This document shows, piece by piece, positions 16,828-25,437 of a stretch of 64,000 bases of DNA (positions are counted from its first letter, which is position 1; each line of letters opens with the position of its first letter). The translations under genes and the position numbers were made by a program. The notes under the pieces were generated by a model. It saw nothing but the letters and a program-made list of their open reading frames with translations. It was not told where the DNA came from and searched no databases. This DNA comes from Enhydrobacter sp. (GTDB lineage: Bacteria; Pseudomonadota; Alphaproteobacteria; Reyranellales; Reyranellaceae): assembly GCA_025808875.1 (NCBI GenBank), contig CP075528.1, positions 2,850,473 to 2,914,472 on the forward strand, given 5' to 3'.

Positions 16828-16884
16828 CCCTTGGCCCGCGTTGGGTCTGAGTTACGCCCCGCAAAGCTCCAGAGAGGATTCACC

Positions 16885-17544
16885 ATGACGCTGCGCATCA
16901 ACTCCACCGCGCCGGATTTCAAGGCCGACACCACCCAGGGCCCGATCGAGTTCCACAAGTGGATCGGCGACGGCTGGGCGATCCTGTTCTCGCATCCCAA
17001 GGACTTCACGCCGGTCTGCACCACCGAGCTCGGCTACATGGCGGGCCTCAAGCCCAAGTTCGACGCCATGAACACCAAGATCATCGGCCTGTCGGTCGAT
17101 CCCGTCGGCAACCACGAGAAGTGGTCGAAGGACATCGAGGAGACCCAGGGCCACAAGGTCACCTATCCCATGATCGGCGATCCCGAGCTCAAGGTGGCGA
17201 CCTTGTACGACATGCTGCCCGAGGGCGCCGGCACGACGTCGGAAGGCCGCACCGCCGCCGACAACGCCACCGTGCGCTCGGTGTTCATCGTCGGCCCCGA
17301 CAAGAAGATCAAGGCGATGCTCACCTATCCGATGAGCACCGGCCGCAACTTCGACGAGGTGCTGCGTCTGCTCGAGAGCTGCCAGCTCACGGCCAGGCAC
17401 CAGGTCGCCACGCCGGTGAACTGGAAGCACGGCGAGGACGTCATCATCGTACCGACGGTCAACGACGAGGCTGCCAAGGCCAAGTACCCCAACGGCTGGA
17501 AGGCGCCGAAACCCTATCTGCGCATCGTGCCGATGCCGAAGTGA
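16885..17544 (+). CDS. 1-Cys peroxiredoxin (Prx6-type)
   Basis: A 219-residue peroxiredoxin that reduces hydroperoxides through a sulfenic acid on Cys45, within PKDFTPVCTTE (the PxxxTxxC motif). The long C-terminal domain (HQVATPVNWKHGEDVIIVP and onward) and the absence of a second conserved CP mark the 1-Cys Prx6/AhpC2 group. The ATG at 16885 follows AGAGAGG at a correct distance. An in-frame upstream extension to 16831 is rejected. A strong hairpin terminator at 17581-17612 ends the transcript. Confidence 0.94.
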   Translation: MTLRINSTAPDFKADTTQGPIEFHKWIGDGWAILFSHPKDFTPVCTTELGYMAGLKPKFDAMNTKIIGLSVDPVGNHEKWSKDIEETQGHKVTYPMIGDPELKVATLYDMLPEGAGTTSEGRTAADNATVRSVFIVGPDKKIKAMLTYPMSTGRNFDEVLRLLESCQLTARHQVATPVNWKHGEDVIIVPTVNDEAAKAKYPNGWKAPKPYLRIVPMPK

Positions 17545-17580
17545 CGACGGCCCATCCGCAAGCATAGAGCCGAGACCATG

Positions 17581-17612
17581 CCGGCCCGCTCGACCCGGAT
17601 CGAGCGGGCCGG
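17581..17612 (+). terminator. Terminator hairpin after the peroxiredoxin gene
   Basis: A perfect 13-bp stem (CCGGCCCGCTCGA pairing with TCGAGCGGGCCGG) with a 6-nt loop lies 36 nt past the stop codon, followed by a moderately T-rich TCGTCGTT. This is the strongest intrinsic-terminator candidate in the window. Confidence 0.75.
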
Positions 17613-17628
17613 TCGTCGTTCAGGCCTG

Positions 17629-17657
17629 TTGACAATTCGGAACAAATAGAGAACATT
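17629..17657 (+). promoter_or_regulatory. Promoter with embedded LexA-box-like motif
   Basis: TTGACA (17629-17634) and AACATT (17652-17657) are 17 bp apart. Inside the spacer and overlapping the -10, GAAC-N7-GAAC at 17640-17654 matches the alphaproteobacterial SOS box (GTTC-N7-GTTC on the other strand). A start near 17664 would leave a 20-nt leader that contains the Shine-Dalgarno of the next gene. The motif has only eight fixed bases, so a chance match is possible. Confidence 0.45.
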
Positions 17658-17683
17658 CGCGCCCACAGGTTGGAGGGGCTGCG

Positions 17684-18334
17684 ATGAGAGACATGGTCAC
17701 CGGCAGTGGCGATACGACGCCGTCCTTGGCGTTCACGCCGTCGCATCGCAGCCCGCCACCGCTGACCACGGCTCGTCTCAGGCGCTTTCATGGCGGCATG
17801 AGCCGGCCGCGCTCGGTGCCGACCGATCGCCTCTTCTTCGCCGTGCTGCCCGATCCCGACACCGCCGCGCGCATCGCCGAACTGGCGCGGCGTCTGCGGA
17901 CCCGGCACGGCCTGACCGGCGCGCCGATCCTGCCCGAACATCTCCACGTGACGCTTCTCCATGTCGGCGACGGCATCGGCCTGCCGCCGGGGCTGGTTGC
18001 AACGGCCATCGAGCGCACCGAGGCCGTGGCGATGCCGCGCTTTCGCGCCGAGTTCGACCGCGTGATGAGCTTCAAGGGCGGCCCGCTGGTGCTCGCCGGC
18101 GACGACAGCGTCATCGGCCTCGAGATCCTGCACCAGCGGCTGAGCGACGCGTTCGATGCGCGGCCGCGCCAGGCCCGCCGCTTCAAGCCGCACCTGACCC
18201 TGCTGCGCGACAGGCAGCGGCTGGCGGAAACGGCGATCGAGCCGATCGGCTGGACCGCGAGCGAGCTCGTGCTGGTGCACAGCATGCTCGGCCTCGCCAC
18301 GCACCGTCATCTCGCGCGTTTTCCGCTGCACTAG
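17684..18334 (+). CDS. 2H phosphoesterase, RNA 2',3'-cyclic phosphodiesterase / 2'-5' RNA ligase-like
   Basis: A 216-residue LigT/ThpR-family protein. The two signature HxT motifs are HVT (HLHVTLLHVG) and HLT (FKPHLTLLRD), 82 residues apart, as expected for the paired active-site histidines that open 2',3'-cyclic phosphates. The conserved domain begins about residue 45, so the N-terminal 38 residues (Ser/Thr/Pro-rich) are an extension. I keep the ATG at 17684 because it has a strong GGAGGGG 5 nt upstream and a promoter at the right distance. A shorter start at 17798 has no Shine-Dalgarno. The promoter carries a LexA-box-like element. Confidence 0.83.
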   Translation: MRDMVTGSGDTTPSLAFTPSHRSPPPLTTARLRRFHGGMSRPRSVPTDRLFFAVLPDPDTAARIAELARRLRTRHGLTGAPILPEHLHVTLLHVGDGIGLPPGLVATAIERTEAVAMPRFRAEFDRVMSFKGGPLVLAGDDSVIGLEILHQRLSDAFDARPRQARRFKPHLTLLRDRQRLAETAIEPIGWTASELVLVHSMLGLATHRHLARFPLH

Positions 18335-18375
18335 GCCCGCCGCGGGCGGGCGCGGTTTCGGCTAGGATGCCGCGC

Positions 18376-19098
18376 ATGAAGCCCTACGTCCTGTGCCACA
18401 TGGTGAGCAGCGTCGACGGCCGCATCTGGGGCAGCCGCTGGCGGCCCCGGTCGAACGTCGTCCCCAATCTCTTCGAGACCCTGCACGATCGGCTGGTCGC
18501 CGAGCACGGCGGCGGGTCGTGGCTGTGCGGGCGGGTCACCGCCCAGGAATTCGCGCGCGGCAAGGGCAAGGTCTATCCGCCGACCGCCGAGACATTCGCG
18601 CGCGAGAACTGGTTCGCGCGGCGCGACGCCAAGGCGTGGGGCATCTTCCTGGACGCGCACGGCAAGGCGGTATGGGAGCGCTCCGACATCGGCGGCGACG
18701 CGATCCTGGTGATCCTGACCGAAGCTGTCCCCGATTCGCACCTGGCCGGCCTGCGCGCCGACGGCGTCTCCTACATCTTCGCCGGCAGGACCGAAATCGA
18801 CCTCGCGGCCGCACTCGAGACCCTGAACCGCGAGCTCGGCATCGAACGGCTGATGCTCGAAGGCGGCGGCGGCGCGAACGGCGCCCTGCTGCGCGCCGGC
18901 CTGGTCGACGAGGTGAGCCTCGTCGTCTGCGCCGCCATCGACGGCAGCACGGGCGGCCCCGTCGTCTTCAACTCGGGCGACGCCGATCTCGGGCCCGCGC
19001 CGATCGAGGCCATGACGCTCGTGAGCCACGACGTGCTGGAGAAGGGCGCGGTGTGGCTGCGCTACCGGCTGGTCAATCAGCCGCCTTCTGGTCGATGA
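18376..19098 (+). CDS. RibD C-terminal / dihydrofolate reductase family protein
   Basis: A 240-residue stand-alone reductase domain of the RibD-C/DHFR-like family, which uses NADPH to reduce pyrimidine or pterin-like substrates. The start CHMVSSVDGRI, the SWLCGRVTAQEF segment and the glycine-rich LMLEGGGGANGALL cofactor loop are family hallmarks. No RibD deaminase domain or riboflavin gene is near, so riboflavin synthesis is not implied. The ATG at 18376 is preferred over 18367 on Shine-Dalgarno spacing. The last 26 nt overlap the convergent thioesterase gene. Confidence 0.85.
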   Translation: MKPYVLCHMVSSVDGRIWGSRWRPRSNVVPNLFETLHDRLVAEHGGGSWLCGRVTAQEFARGKGKVYPPTAETFARENWFARRDAKAWGIFLDAHGKAVWERSDIGGDAILVILTEAVPDSHLAGLRADGVSYIFAGRTEIDLAAALETLNRELGIERLMLEGGGGANGALLRAGLVDEVSLVVCAAIDGSTGGPVVFNSGDADLGPAPIEAMTLVSHDVLEKGAVWLRYRLVNQPPSGR

Positions 19099-19549
19099 AG
19101 GTCAGCACGCCGTCGCTCCTCTCGCCCTTGAGGTAGCGGAAGGTGCCAGCGCCGGTCGCCACCAGGTCGCCCGCCTGGTCGTAGATCTCGGTCTCGGCGG
19201 CGAAGGTGCTCTGGCTGGACGACGGCCGCCAGGCACCGAGGATGGCGAGCGTGTCGCCTTCGCGCGCCGCCTTGATGAACTGGGTGGTGAAGGCGAGCGT
19301 GACGCTCAGCCGCCGTGCCGTGGCGGTCTCGTTGAAGGTGCAGGCGAAGCCGCTCGCCGAATCGAGCAGGGTCATCAGCACGCCGCCGTGCAGCAGCCCG
19401 TTGGCGTTGCAGAGCTCGGGCCGGATCTTCAGCGTCATCTCGACGAAGCCCGGTCGCCAGGCGACGACCCGATGCCCGATCAGCCCGTTGAAGCCGCGAA
19501 ACGCGTAGCGAGCGACCGGCCGCGCGTCGGCCGGTCGTTGGATCGCCAT
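19073..19549 (-). CDS. PaaI family thioesterase
   Basis: A 158-residue hotdog-fold acyl-CoA thioesterase. The catalytic-loop signature GLLHGGVLMTLLDSASG (HGG) and the following SVTLAFTTQFIKAAREGDTL strands are those of the PaaI/YbgC-related group, which hydrolyses aryl- or acyl-CoA esters. It is the second gene after the iclR-type regulator on the minus strand (16-nt gap), so the regulator probably cotranscribes with or controls it. It converges with the RibD-C gene, sharing 26 nt. The acyl specificity cannot be deduced. Confidence 0.9.
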   Translation of the reverse strand: MAIQRPADARPVARYAFRGFNGLIGHRVVAWRPGFVEMTLKIRPELCNANGLLHGGVLMTLLDSASGFACTFNETATARRLSVTLAFTTQFIKAAREGDTLAILGAWRPSSSQSTFAAETEIYDQAGDLVATGAGTFRYLKGERSDGVLTFIDQKAAD

Positions 19550-19565
19550 GTCCGACGAACGGGCC

Positions 19566-20492
19566 CTAGCGGCGCGCCATCGCCGCCATCGGCGGCCGCT
19601 GGCCGTTGAGGTTCGGCCGGACGGTCGGCACCGGGCTCGGTGCGGCGGGCTGGGCCGCCATGCCGGTGCGGATGTCGCGCGCGACCTTGACCAGGCGCGG
19701 GCCCCAGTCGGCCTCGAGCCGATCCTTGCTGATCTGGTAGATCGGCGCCGAGGCGTTGATGGCGTAGGCCGCGGTACCGTCGGTGTTGCGCAGCGGCGCG
19801 CCGACGCCGCACAGCTCGGGCAGCCACTCGCCCCAGGTGACGCAGAAGCCGCGTTCGGCCAGCTCCTTGAACGAGCGTTCCATGCCGGTCTTCACCTTCG
19901 ACCAGTCGTCGCGCCAGCGGCGGCGGATGGCGTCGATGTGCTTGTTGCGGTCGGCATCGGGCAGCGAGAACAGGTAGGCGCGGCCCATCGCCGTGCTCGC
20001 CATCGGCACGCGCGTGCCGACGTCATGCGTGATGGCGACGACCGACGGACCGCGGCAGGCCTCGAGATAGATCATCGAGTGGCGATCGCGGCCGCCGAGC
20101 GCGGTCGAGGCGTTGAGCGCATGGGCGAGCTGCTCGAGCGGCTGACGCGAGGCGCGACGCACGTCCATGCTCGAGATCGCCGCGTAGCCGAGCGCCAGCA
20201 CCGAGGCGCCGAGCTCGTACTTGCGGAAGCGACGGATGTAGTTGAGGTAGCCGAGCTCGGTCAGCGTGTGCGTGAGGCGGGCGACCGTCGGCTTGGGCAG
20301 GCCCGTGCGATGCGCGATCTCCTGGTTGCCCAGCATGCCCTCGCCGGCATGGAAGGCGCGCAGGATGTCGAGGCCACGAGCCAGCGCCGTCACGAACTGC
20401 CGGTCCTTGGCCGGCATGCCTTCGGCGAGGCCGTTCTCGGTCGAGCTTTGCAGAGCGGCAGTTCGCGTGACGAGATGACTGACATTGCCCAT
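19566..20492 (-). CDS. IclR family transcriptional regulator
   Basis: A 308-residue IclR-type regulator. The N-terminal winged helix-turn-helix occupies about residues 35-90 (GNQEIAHRTGLPKPTVARLTHTL). The C-terminal effector-binding GAF-like domain contains the YLEACRGPSVV and MGRAYLFSLPD segments. It is longer than the usual 250-270 because of a Pro-rich tail ending in RPPMAAMARR. AGGAGA precedes the ATG. IclR proteins usually sense aromatic or C2-C6 acids. The likely targets are itself and the downstream paaI-like gene, and the 268-bp upstream gap holds a hairpin that may be an operator. Confidence 0.93.
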   Translation of the reverse strand: MGNVSHLVTRTAALQSSTENGLAEGMPAKDRQFVTALARGLDILRAFHAGEGMLGNQEIAHRTGLPKPTVARLTHTLTELGYLNYIRRFRKYELGASVLALGYAAISSMDVRRASRQPLEQLAHALNASTALGGRDRHSMIYLEACRGPSVVAITHDVGTRVPMASTAMGRAYLFSLPDADRNKHIDAIRRRWRDDWSKVKTGMERSFKELAERGFCVTWGEWLPELCGVGAPLRNTDGTAAYAINASAPIYQISKDRLEADWGPRLVKVARDIRTGMAAQPAAPSPVPTVRPNLNGQRPPMAAMARR

Positions 20493-20663
20493 GGCGTTCT
20501 TCTCCTAGTGTGAATGGCCGTTTATTTTCTGTGTCGCGGAAGCTGCCATCGGGTTGCCGTGGCCGCAACGCGCGAGACGGGGTTTCGTCCCGCGAACATG
20601 CAAAGCGGCCATGACGAGAGCGCGGGTTTCAGCCGCAAGGGTTGAGAAAGGGTTCGAAATCCT

Positions 20664-20685
20664 CGCGAATCGCGGCAGATTCGCG
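20664..20685. promoter_or_regulatory. Inverted repeat between the iclR-type gene and xseB
   Basis: CGCGAATC (20664-20671) and GATTCGCG (20678-20685) form a perfect 8-bp inverted repeat with a 6-nt spacer. It lies in the 268-bp gap between the divergent iclR-type gene and xseB. It is an operator or leader hairpin candidate. The rest of the gap shows no gene. Confidence 0.4.
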
Positions 20686-20760
20686 CGTTCCCACAGGCCC
20701 GCGCTGGCACCTTCGAGCCGAGGCGGGTACCATTCGATAACCCCTTGTCGAGAGGTAGAA

Positions 20761-21015
20761 TTGGCCAAGGAACCCGCCGTCCCCAAGGACATCGCAAGCC
20801 TGTCGTTCGAGGATGCGCTGAAGGAGCTGGAGGCCATCGTCCAGCAGCTCGAGCGCGGCCAGGTGAAGCTCGACGAGGCGATTTCGGCCTACGAGCGCGG
20901 CGCCCTGCTGAAGCGGCACTGCGAGCAGAAGCTGGCCGAGGCCAAGATGAAGGTCGAGAAGATCGTGTTCCAGGCCGACGGTTCGGTGGGCACCCAACCG
21001 GCCGACCTGACCTGA
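20761..21015 (+). CDS. xseB: Exodeoxyribonuclease VII small subunit
   Basis: An 84-residue XseB, the small helical subunit of exonuclease VII, which degrades single-stranded DNA. The conserved core is SFEDALKELEAIVQQLERG followed by LDEAISAYERGALLKRHCE, with LAEAKMKVEKI after it. The start is a TTG at 20761 with GAGAGG 6 nt upstream. The frame is open further, but no better start is seen. It is followed by ispA and dxs, the xseB-ispA-dxs order found in many proteobacteria. xseA is not in the window. Confidence 0.93.
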   Translation: MAKEPAVPKDIASLSFEDALKELEAIVQQLERGQVKLDEAISAYERGALLKRHCEQKLAEAKMKVEKIVFQADGSVGTQPADLT

Positions 21016-21033
21016 TCGATCGTCACCGGCGAC

Positions 21034-21942
21034 ATGCCTCTTTCGTCGTTCCGCCAGTTCGACGCCGCGCTCGCGTCGGCGGCCAGCTCCGTCGAGCAGA
21101 CCATGGACCGGCTGCTACCCAAGGGCAGCGCCGACGAGGCCCGCATCTACGAGGCGATGCGCTATGCGAGCCTGGGCGGCGGCAAGCGGCTGCGTGCCTT
21201 TTTCGTACTGGCCGGCGCGACGCTCTTCAAAGTCGCGCCGCTGTCGGCCCTGCGCACGGCGAGTGCGATCGAGTTCGTCCACGCCTATTCGCTGGTCCAT
21301 GACGACCTGCCGGCGATGGACGACGACGATCTGCGGCGGGGACGCCCGTCCTGTCACAGGCAGTTCGACGAGGCGACCGCGATCCTGGCGGGCGACGCCC
21401 TGCAGGCCCTCGCCTTCGAGGTGCTGGCGCACGCCGACACGCACGGCGATCCCGCGGTTCGGGCCGCTCTGGTGGCGGAACTGGCGCATGCCGCCGGCGC
21501 GCACGGCATGGTCGGCGGCCAGATGCTCGACCTGCTGGCTGAAGCCAAAGGGACCGAGATGTCGATCGGCGCCATCACCCGCCTGCAGCGCCTCAAGACC
21601 GGCGCATTGATCTCGTTTTCCTGCTCCGCCGGCGCCATCCTCGGCAAGGCAGCCGATCCCCTGCGCCATGCGTTGTTGGCCTATGCCCACGACCTCGGCC
21701 TGGCCTTCCAGATCGTCGACGACCTGCTCGACGTCGAGGGCGAGGCCGCCACGATCGGCAAGACGCCGGGCAAGGACGAGGCCACGGGCAAGGCCACTTT
21801 CGTTTCGATCCTCGGTCGCGAACGGGCGCGGGCACAGGCGTCGCTGCTGGCGCGGCAGGCCGCCGCGCATCTCGAGCCGTTCGGGGATCGCGCGGACTTG
21901 CTGAAGCAGGCCGCCAATTTCGTGGTCACGCGACGCGCATGA
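21034..21942 (+). CDS. ispA: Farnesyl diphosphate synthase (polyprenyl synthetase family)
   Basis: A 302-residue short-chain trans-prenyltransferase that condenses isopentenyl and dimethylallyl/geranyl diphosphate to farnesyl diphosphate. The first Asp-rich motif DDLPAMDDDDLRRGRP begins at residue 90. The second, FQIVDDLLDVEGE, is near residue 228. The GGGKRLR substrate motif is at 48-54. The small residues before the first Asp motif and the xseB-ispA-dxs context favour FPP synthase over a longer-chain enzyme. It lies 18 nt after xseB and 27 nt before dxs. Confidence 0.94.
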   Translation: MPLSSFRQFDAALASAASSVEQTMDRLLPKGSADEARIYEAMRYASLGGGKRLRAFFVLAGATLFKVAPLSALRTASAIEFVHAYSLVHDDLPAMDDDDLRRGRPSCHRQFDEATAILAGDALQALAFEVLAHADTHGDPAVRAALVAELAHAAGAHGMVGGQMLDLLAEAKGTEMSIGAITRLQRLKTGALISFSCSAGAILGKAADPLRHALLAYAHDLGLAFQIVDDLLDVEGEAATIGKTPGKDEATGKATFVSILGRERARAQASLLARQAAAHLEPFGDRADLLKQAANFVVTRRA

Positions 21943-21969
21943 CGCGGCTTCGAGGAGTATAGTGTTTCC

Positions 21970-23886
21970 ATGACCGGTCAGAGTGCGACACCGCTTCTCG
22001 ACACCGTGACCCTGCCCGCCGACATCCGGCGGCTGCGGGCCGACCAGCTGCGCCAGCTCGCCGACGAATTGCGCCAGGAGACGATCTCGGCGGTGTCGGT
22101 GACGGGCGGTCATCTCGGCGCCGGACTGGGCGTCGTCGAACTGACGGTGGCGCTGCACTACGTCTTCGATACGCCGCGCGACCGGCTCTTGTGGGATGTC
22201 GGGCACCAGGCCTATCCGCACAAGATCGTCACCGGCCGGCGCGGCCGCATCCGCACCCTGCGCCAGGAAGGCGGCCTGTCCGGCTTCACCCGGCGCAGCG
22301 AGAGCGAGTACGACCCGTTCGGCGCGGCACACTCCTCGACCTCCATTTCCGCCGGACTTGGCATGGCGGTGGCGCGCGACCTGGCGGGCGGCAGCAACCA
22401 TGTCGTGGCGGTGATCGGCGACGGCGCGATGAGCGCCGGCATGGCCTACGAGGCGATGAACAACGCGGGTCACCTGCGCAGTCGCCTGATCGTCATCCTC
22501 AACGACAACGACATGTCGATCGCGCCGCCGGTCGGCGCCATGTCGGCGCACCTGTCGCGGCTCCTCTCCGGCCGACCCTACGTGACCCTGCGCAACTTCG
22601 GCCGCTCCGTCGCCGAGGCGTTGCCGAGGCCGCTCGAGATGGCGGCGCGACGCGCCGAGGAGTTCGCGCGCGGCTTCGTCGCCGGCGGCACCCTGTTCGA
22701 CGAGCTCGGTTTTTACTACGTCGGCCCTGTCGACGGGCACAACATCGATCACCTCCTGCCGGTCCTGAAGAACGCCCGCGACAGCAAGCTCGACAAGCCC
22801 ATCCTGATCCATGTCGTCACCAAGAAGGGCAAGGGCTATCCGCCGGCCGAAGCGAGCGCCGACAAGTACCACGGCGTCGTGAAGTTCGACGTCATCACCG
22901 GCAAGCAGTCCAAGCCCGCCGCCAACGCGCCCGCCTACCAGGCGGTGTTCGCCAAGGCGCTGATCGCCGAGGCCGAGGTCGATCCCAGGATCGTCGCCGT
23001 CACCGCGGCGATGCCGTCGGGCACCAGCATCGACAAGTTCGCCGAGCGTTTCCCCGAGCGCACCTTCGATGTCGGCATCGCCGAGCAGCACGGCGTGACC
23101 TTCTCCGCCGGCATGGCCTGCGAGGGCTACAAGCCGTTCGCGGCGATCTACTCGACGTTCCTGCAGCGCGGTTACGACCAGGTCGTGCACGACGTCGCCA
23201 TCCAGAAGCTGCCGGTCCGCTTCGCCATCGACCGCGCGGGCCTGGTCGGCGCCGACGGTGCCACGCATGCCGGCAGCTTCGACGTCGCCTATCTCGCCTG
23301 CCTGCCCGACTTCGTCGTCATGGCGGCATCGGACGAACTCGAGTTGATGCACATGGTGGCGACCGCGGCGGCGATCGACGATCGGCCGTCGTCGTTCCGC
23401 TATCCGCGCGGCGAGGGCTACGGTGTCGAATTGCCGGCGCGCGGCACGCCGCTCGAGATCGGCAAGGGCCGGATCGTGCGCGAAGGCACCAAGATCGCCC
23501 TGCTGAGTTTCGGCGCGCGCCTGCAGGAGTGCCTGGCCGCCGCCGAGGATCTCGGCGCCAAGGGCCTCAGCACCACCGTCGCCGACGCGCGCTTCGCCAA
23601 GCCGCTCGACACCGACCTGATCCGCCGGCTGGCGCGCGAGCACGAGGTGCTGATCACGATCGAGGAGGGATCGGTCGGCGGCTTCGCCAGCCACGTGCTG
23701 CAGGAGCTGGCGACCTCCGGCATGCTCGACCATGGCCTGAAGGTGCGGCCGATGGTGCTGCCCGACCGCTTCATCGATCACGCCGCGCCCGCACGTCAAT
23801 ACCAGTGGGCGGGCCTCGACGCGGCGCACATCGTCGACACCGCGCTCGCCGCCCTCGGCCGGCAGGCCGAACGCGCCCGCGGCTGA
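21970..23886 (+). CDS. dxs: 1-deoxy-D-xylulose-5-phosphate synthase
   Basis: A 638-residue Dxs, the thiamine-diphosphate enzyme that starts the MEP isoprenoid pathway from pyruvate and glyceraldehyde 3-phosphate. Visible signatures are [15 protein letters not shown], the ThDP/Mg motif [16 protein letters not shown], and the catalytic [13 protein letters not shown] in the transketolase pyrimidine domain. The length is normal. It is the last gene of the xseB-ispA-dxs operon. The product supplies precursors for the ispA enzyme immediately upstream. It converges with the hydroquinone dioxygenase large-subunit gene after only 4 nt. Confidence 0.97.
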   Translation: MTGQSATPLLDTVTLPADIRRLRADQLRQLADELRQETISAVSVTGGHLGAGLGVVELTVALHYVFDTPRDRLLWDVGHQAYPHKIVTGRRGRIRTLRQEGGLSGFTRRSESEYDPFGAAHSSTSISAGLGMAVARDLAGGSNHVVAVIGDGAMSAGMAYEAMNNAGHLRSRLIVILNDNDMSIAPPVGAMSAHLSRLLSGRPYVTLRNFGRSVAEALPRPLEMAARRAEEFARGFVAGGTLFDELGFYYVGPVDGHNIDHLLPVLKNARDSKLDKPILIHVVTKKGKGYPPAEASADKYHGVVKFDVITGKQSKPAANAPAYQAVFAKALIAEAEVDPRIVAVTAAMPSGTSIDKFAERFPERTFDVGIAEQHGVTFSAGMACEGYKPFAAIYSTFLQRGYDQVVHDVAIQKLPVRFAIDRAGLVGADGATHAGSFDVAYLACLPDFVVMAASDELELMHMVATAAAIDDRPSSFRYPRGEGYGVELPARGTPLEIGKGRIVREGTKIALLSFGARLQECLAAAEDLGAKGLSTTVADARFAKPLDTDLIRRLAREHEVLITIEEGSVGGFASHVLQELATSGMLDHGLKVRPMVLPDRFIDHAAPARQYQWAGLDAAHIVDTALAALGRQAERARG

Positions 23887-23890
23887 TCGT

Positions 23891-24880
23891 TCAGAAGTCG
23901 ACGGGATACGGCGACAGCTCGCCGCGTTCGTAGCGCTGCGGCAAGTCGGGCGTGACGTTCTCCCAGACGTAGAGCATCGACCGCTTTCGCGAGTAACCCT
24001 GATGGCGGATGTCGGCCGGCATGGCGGCGACGTCGCCGGCGCGCATCGTGACGCGCGCGCGCGGCGCGCCGGTGTTCTTGTCGGCCACGTCCCACACGAT
24101 CTCGTCGGAGAGCTGGATGAACCACTCGACGCGGTCGTTGCCATGGAACACGGGCAGGATGTATTCCTCGGTCGTCGGACAGGCGAGCGAGGCCCGGCAC
24201 ACCGCGGTCACCGATGGGTTCCAGGTGACATCCGACCGGCTGAGATACTTGAACAGACTGAAGGCGTGCAGTTCGCCCTCGAAGCCGGGTTCGGCGACGA
24301 TCTCGGGCTCGTCCTGCGGCACGTCGGCGAAGGCACGATTGACCGGCAGGTCGTCGCGCAGCGGCGAATCGCCCGGCAAGCCCGGCATGCGCCTCGTCTG
24401 GACGCGGACGCGCTCGATGGCGCCGATGTTCTCGCCGTGCTTGGTGCCGAACGCCGTTCCGGTCTCGACCGGCGCGGCGAACGGGTCGAAGCCCTCGTTC
24501 ACCCAATCCCGCAGGATCGCCTTGAAGGTCGCCATGATGTGCTCGGCGTCGAAGCGCTCGGTGTAGTCGACGCCGGCTTCCTTCATGACGCCGTTGAACG
24601 ATCCGGCGTAGAGATCGACCTGGCCGTAGTGATTGCGCGTGCCGACGACGTGGTCGAAATTGACCCAGCCGTAGAAGAAGTTCCAGGCGACGTCGCGCAT
24701 GCAGGCCCGCAGGAAGGCGTCGGCGGACATCTGGTGCGAACGCATCTGTCCCTTGGCCGGCCACCGGATGGTGACGAAGTACTCGTCGCGCGACAGCTCG
24801 AACTTTCCGAGCCGGAAGGCGCGATAGCCGCTCTCGTTGCTGCGGTCGCTGGCGACGACCTGTGCGGATGCGTTCGACAT
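23891..24880 (-). CDS. Hydroquinone 1,2-dioxygenase large subunit (PnpD/HapD-like)
   Basis: A 329-residue cupin-type subunit, matching in size and residues the large subunit of the two-component Fe(II) hydroquinone 1,2-dioxygenase, which converts hydroquinone to 4-hydroxymuconic semialdehyde. The metal-ligand set is visible as His246, Asn248 and Glu252 (VFHGNDRVEW) and His293 (IRHQGYSRKR). This is the same spacing as the ligands of Pseudomonas PnpD as I remember them (each numbered ten higher). It follows the small-subunit gene by 15 nt. No maleylacetate reductase or semialdehyde dehydrogenase lies nearby. Related substituted-hydroquinone substrates are possible. Confidence 0.85.
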   Translation of the reverse strand: MSNASAQVVASDRSNESGYRAFRLGKFELSRDEYFVTIRWPAKGQMRSHQMSADAFLRACMRDVAWNFFYGWVNFDHVVGTRNHYGQVDLYAGSFNGVMKEAGVDYTERFDAEHIMATFKAILRDWVNEGFDPFAAPVETGTAFGTKHGENIGAIERVRVQTRRMPGLPGDSPLRDDLPVNRAFADVPQDEPEIVAEPGFEGELHAFSLFKYLSRSDVTWNPSVTAVCRASLACPTTEEYILPVFHGNDRVEWFIQLSDEIVWDVADKNTGAPRARVTMRAGDVAAMPADIRHQGYSRKRSMLYVWENVTPDLPQRYERGELSPYPVDF

Positions 24881-24895
24881 GCTGCCCTCCCTCGC

Positions 24896-25378
24896 CTACT
24901 TCAGGCAGATCTCGTTCCACTTCTGGATGCTGAGCGGCCCCAGCACCGTCTGCTGCAGCACCACGCCAGGCTTCGACGCCGCGAAGCGGTAGGCCGCCCC
25001 GGCGGGCAACAAGGCCTGATGGCCGCGCTTGAGGCGGATCAGCCCCATGCGCCGTCCACGCGGTTCGCCGTCGACCGCTACGGCGCCGTTGCGATCGGCC
25101 GGCGGCGGGTCGTCGAGCTTGACCAGCGTCACCTCGACCTCGCCGTCCATGCACAGGGCGAACTCGTCGTGCCCGCAGGCGAACCAGGGCGACGTCCCCT
25201 CGGCGCGCATGACCTCCTGCACGTATTCGAGGTTCTTGCCGACGACCACGCGCTCGTACGGCTTCGAGCGCGACGCGACCTCGAAGACGTTCGAGAAGAC
25301 GTAGTGCCTGGGATCGCCACTGACGATCTCGATGCCACCCTTGCGATAGTCGTTGAGCGATCCAAACACGGTGTTCAT
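24896..25378 (-). CDS. Hydroquinone 1,2-dioxygenase small subunit (PnpC/HapC-like)
   Basis: A 160-residue cupin-fold protein, the expected size of the small subunit PnpC/HapC (about 18 kDa). Segments such as SNVFEVASRSKPYERVVVGKN and SPWFACGHDEFALCMDGEVEV fit a cupin beta barrel. The iron ligands of the complex lie in the large subunit. It is the first gene of the minus-strand pair and shares a 93-bp divergent gap with a small hypothetical gene. Assignment depends mainly on its partner, pairing and size, so confidence is slightly lower than for the large subunit. Confidence 0.8.
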   Translation of the reverse strand: MNTVFGSLNDYRKGGIEIVSGDPRHYVFSNVFEVASRSKPYERVVVGKNLEYVQEVMRAEGTSPWFACGHDEFALCMDGEVEVTLVKLDDPPPADRNGAVAVDGEPRGRRMGLIRLKRGHQALLPAGAAYRFAASKPGVVLQQTVLGPLSIQKWNEICLK

Positions 25379-25437
25379 GGAGCCCCCTCCTCCGACCGAC
25401 TGGCGCGGCCCTGGTCTCCACTCTAGGGCCCGCCGGC

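Noticed and set aside
21115..24144. A 1009-codon open frame on the minus strand over ispA-dxs.
   Set aside because: Antisense to clearly identified ispA and dxs. Long stop-free antisense frames are expected at this G+C content, and the translation has no family features.
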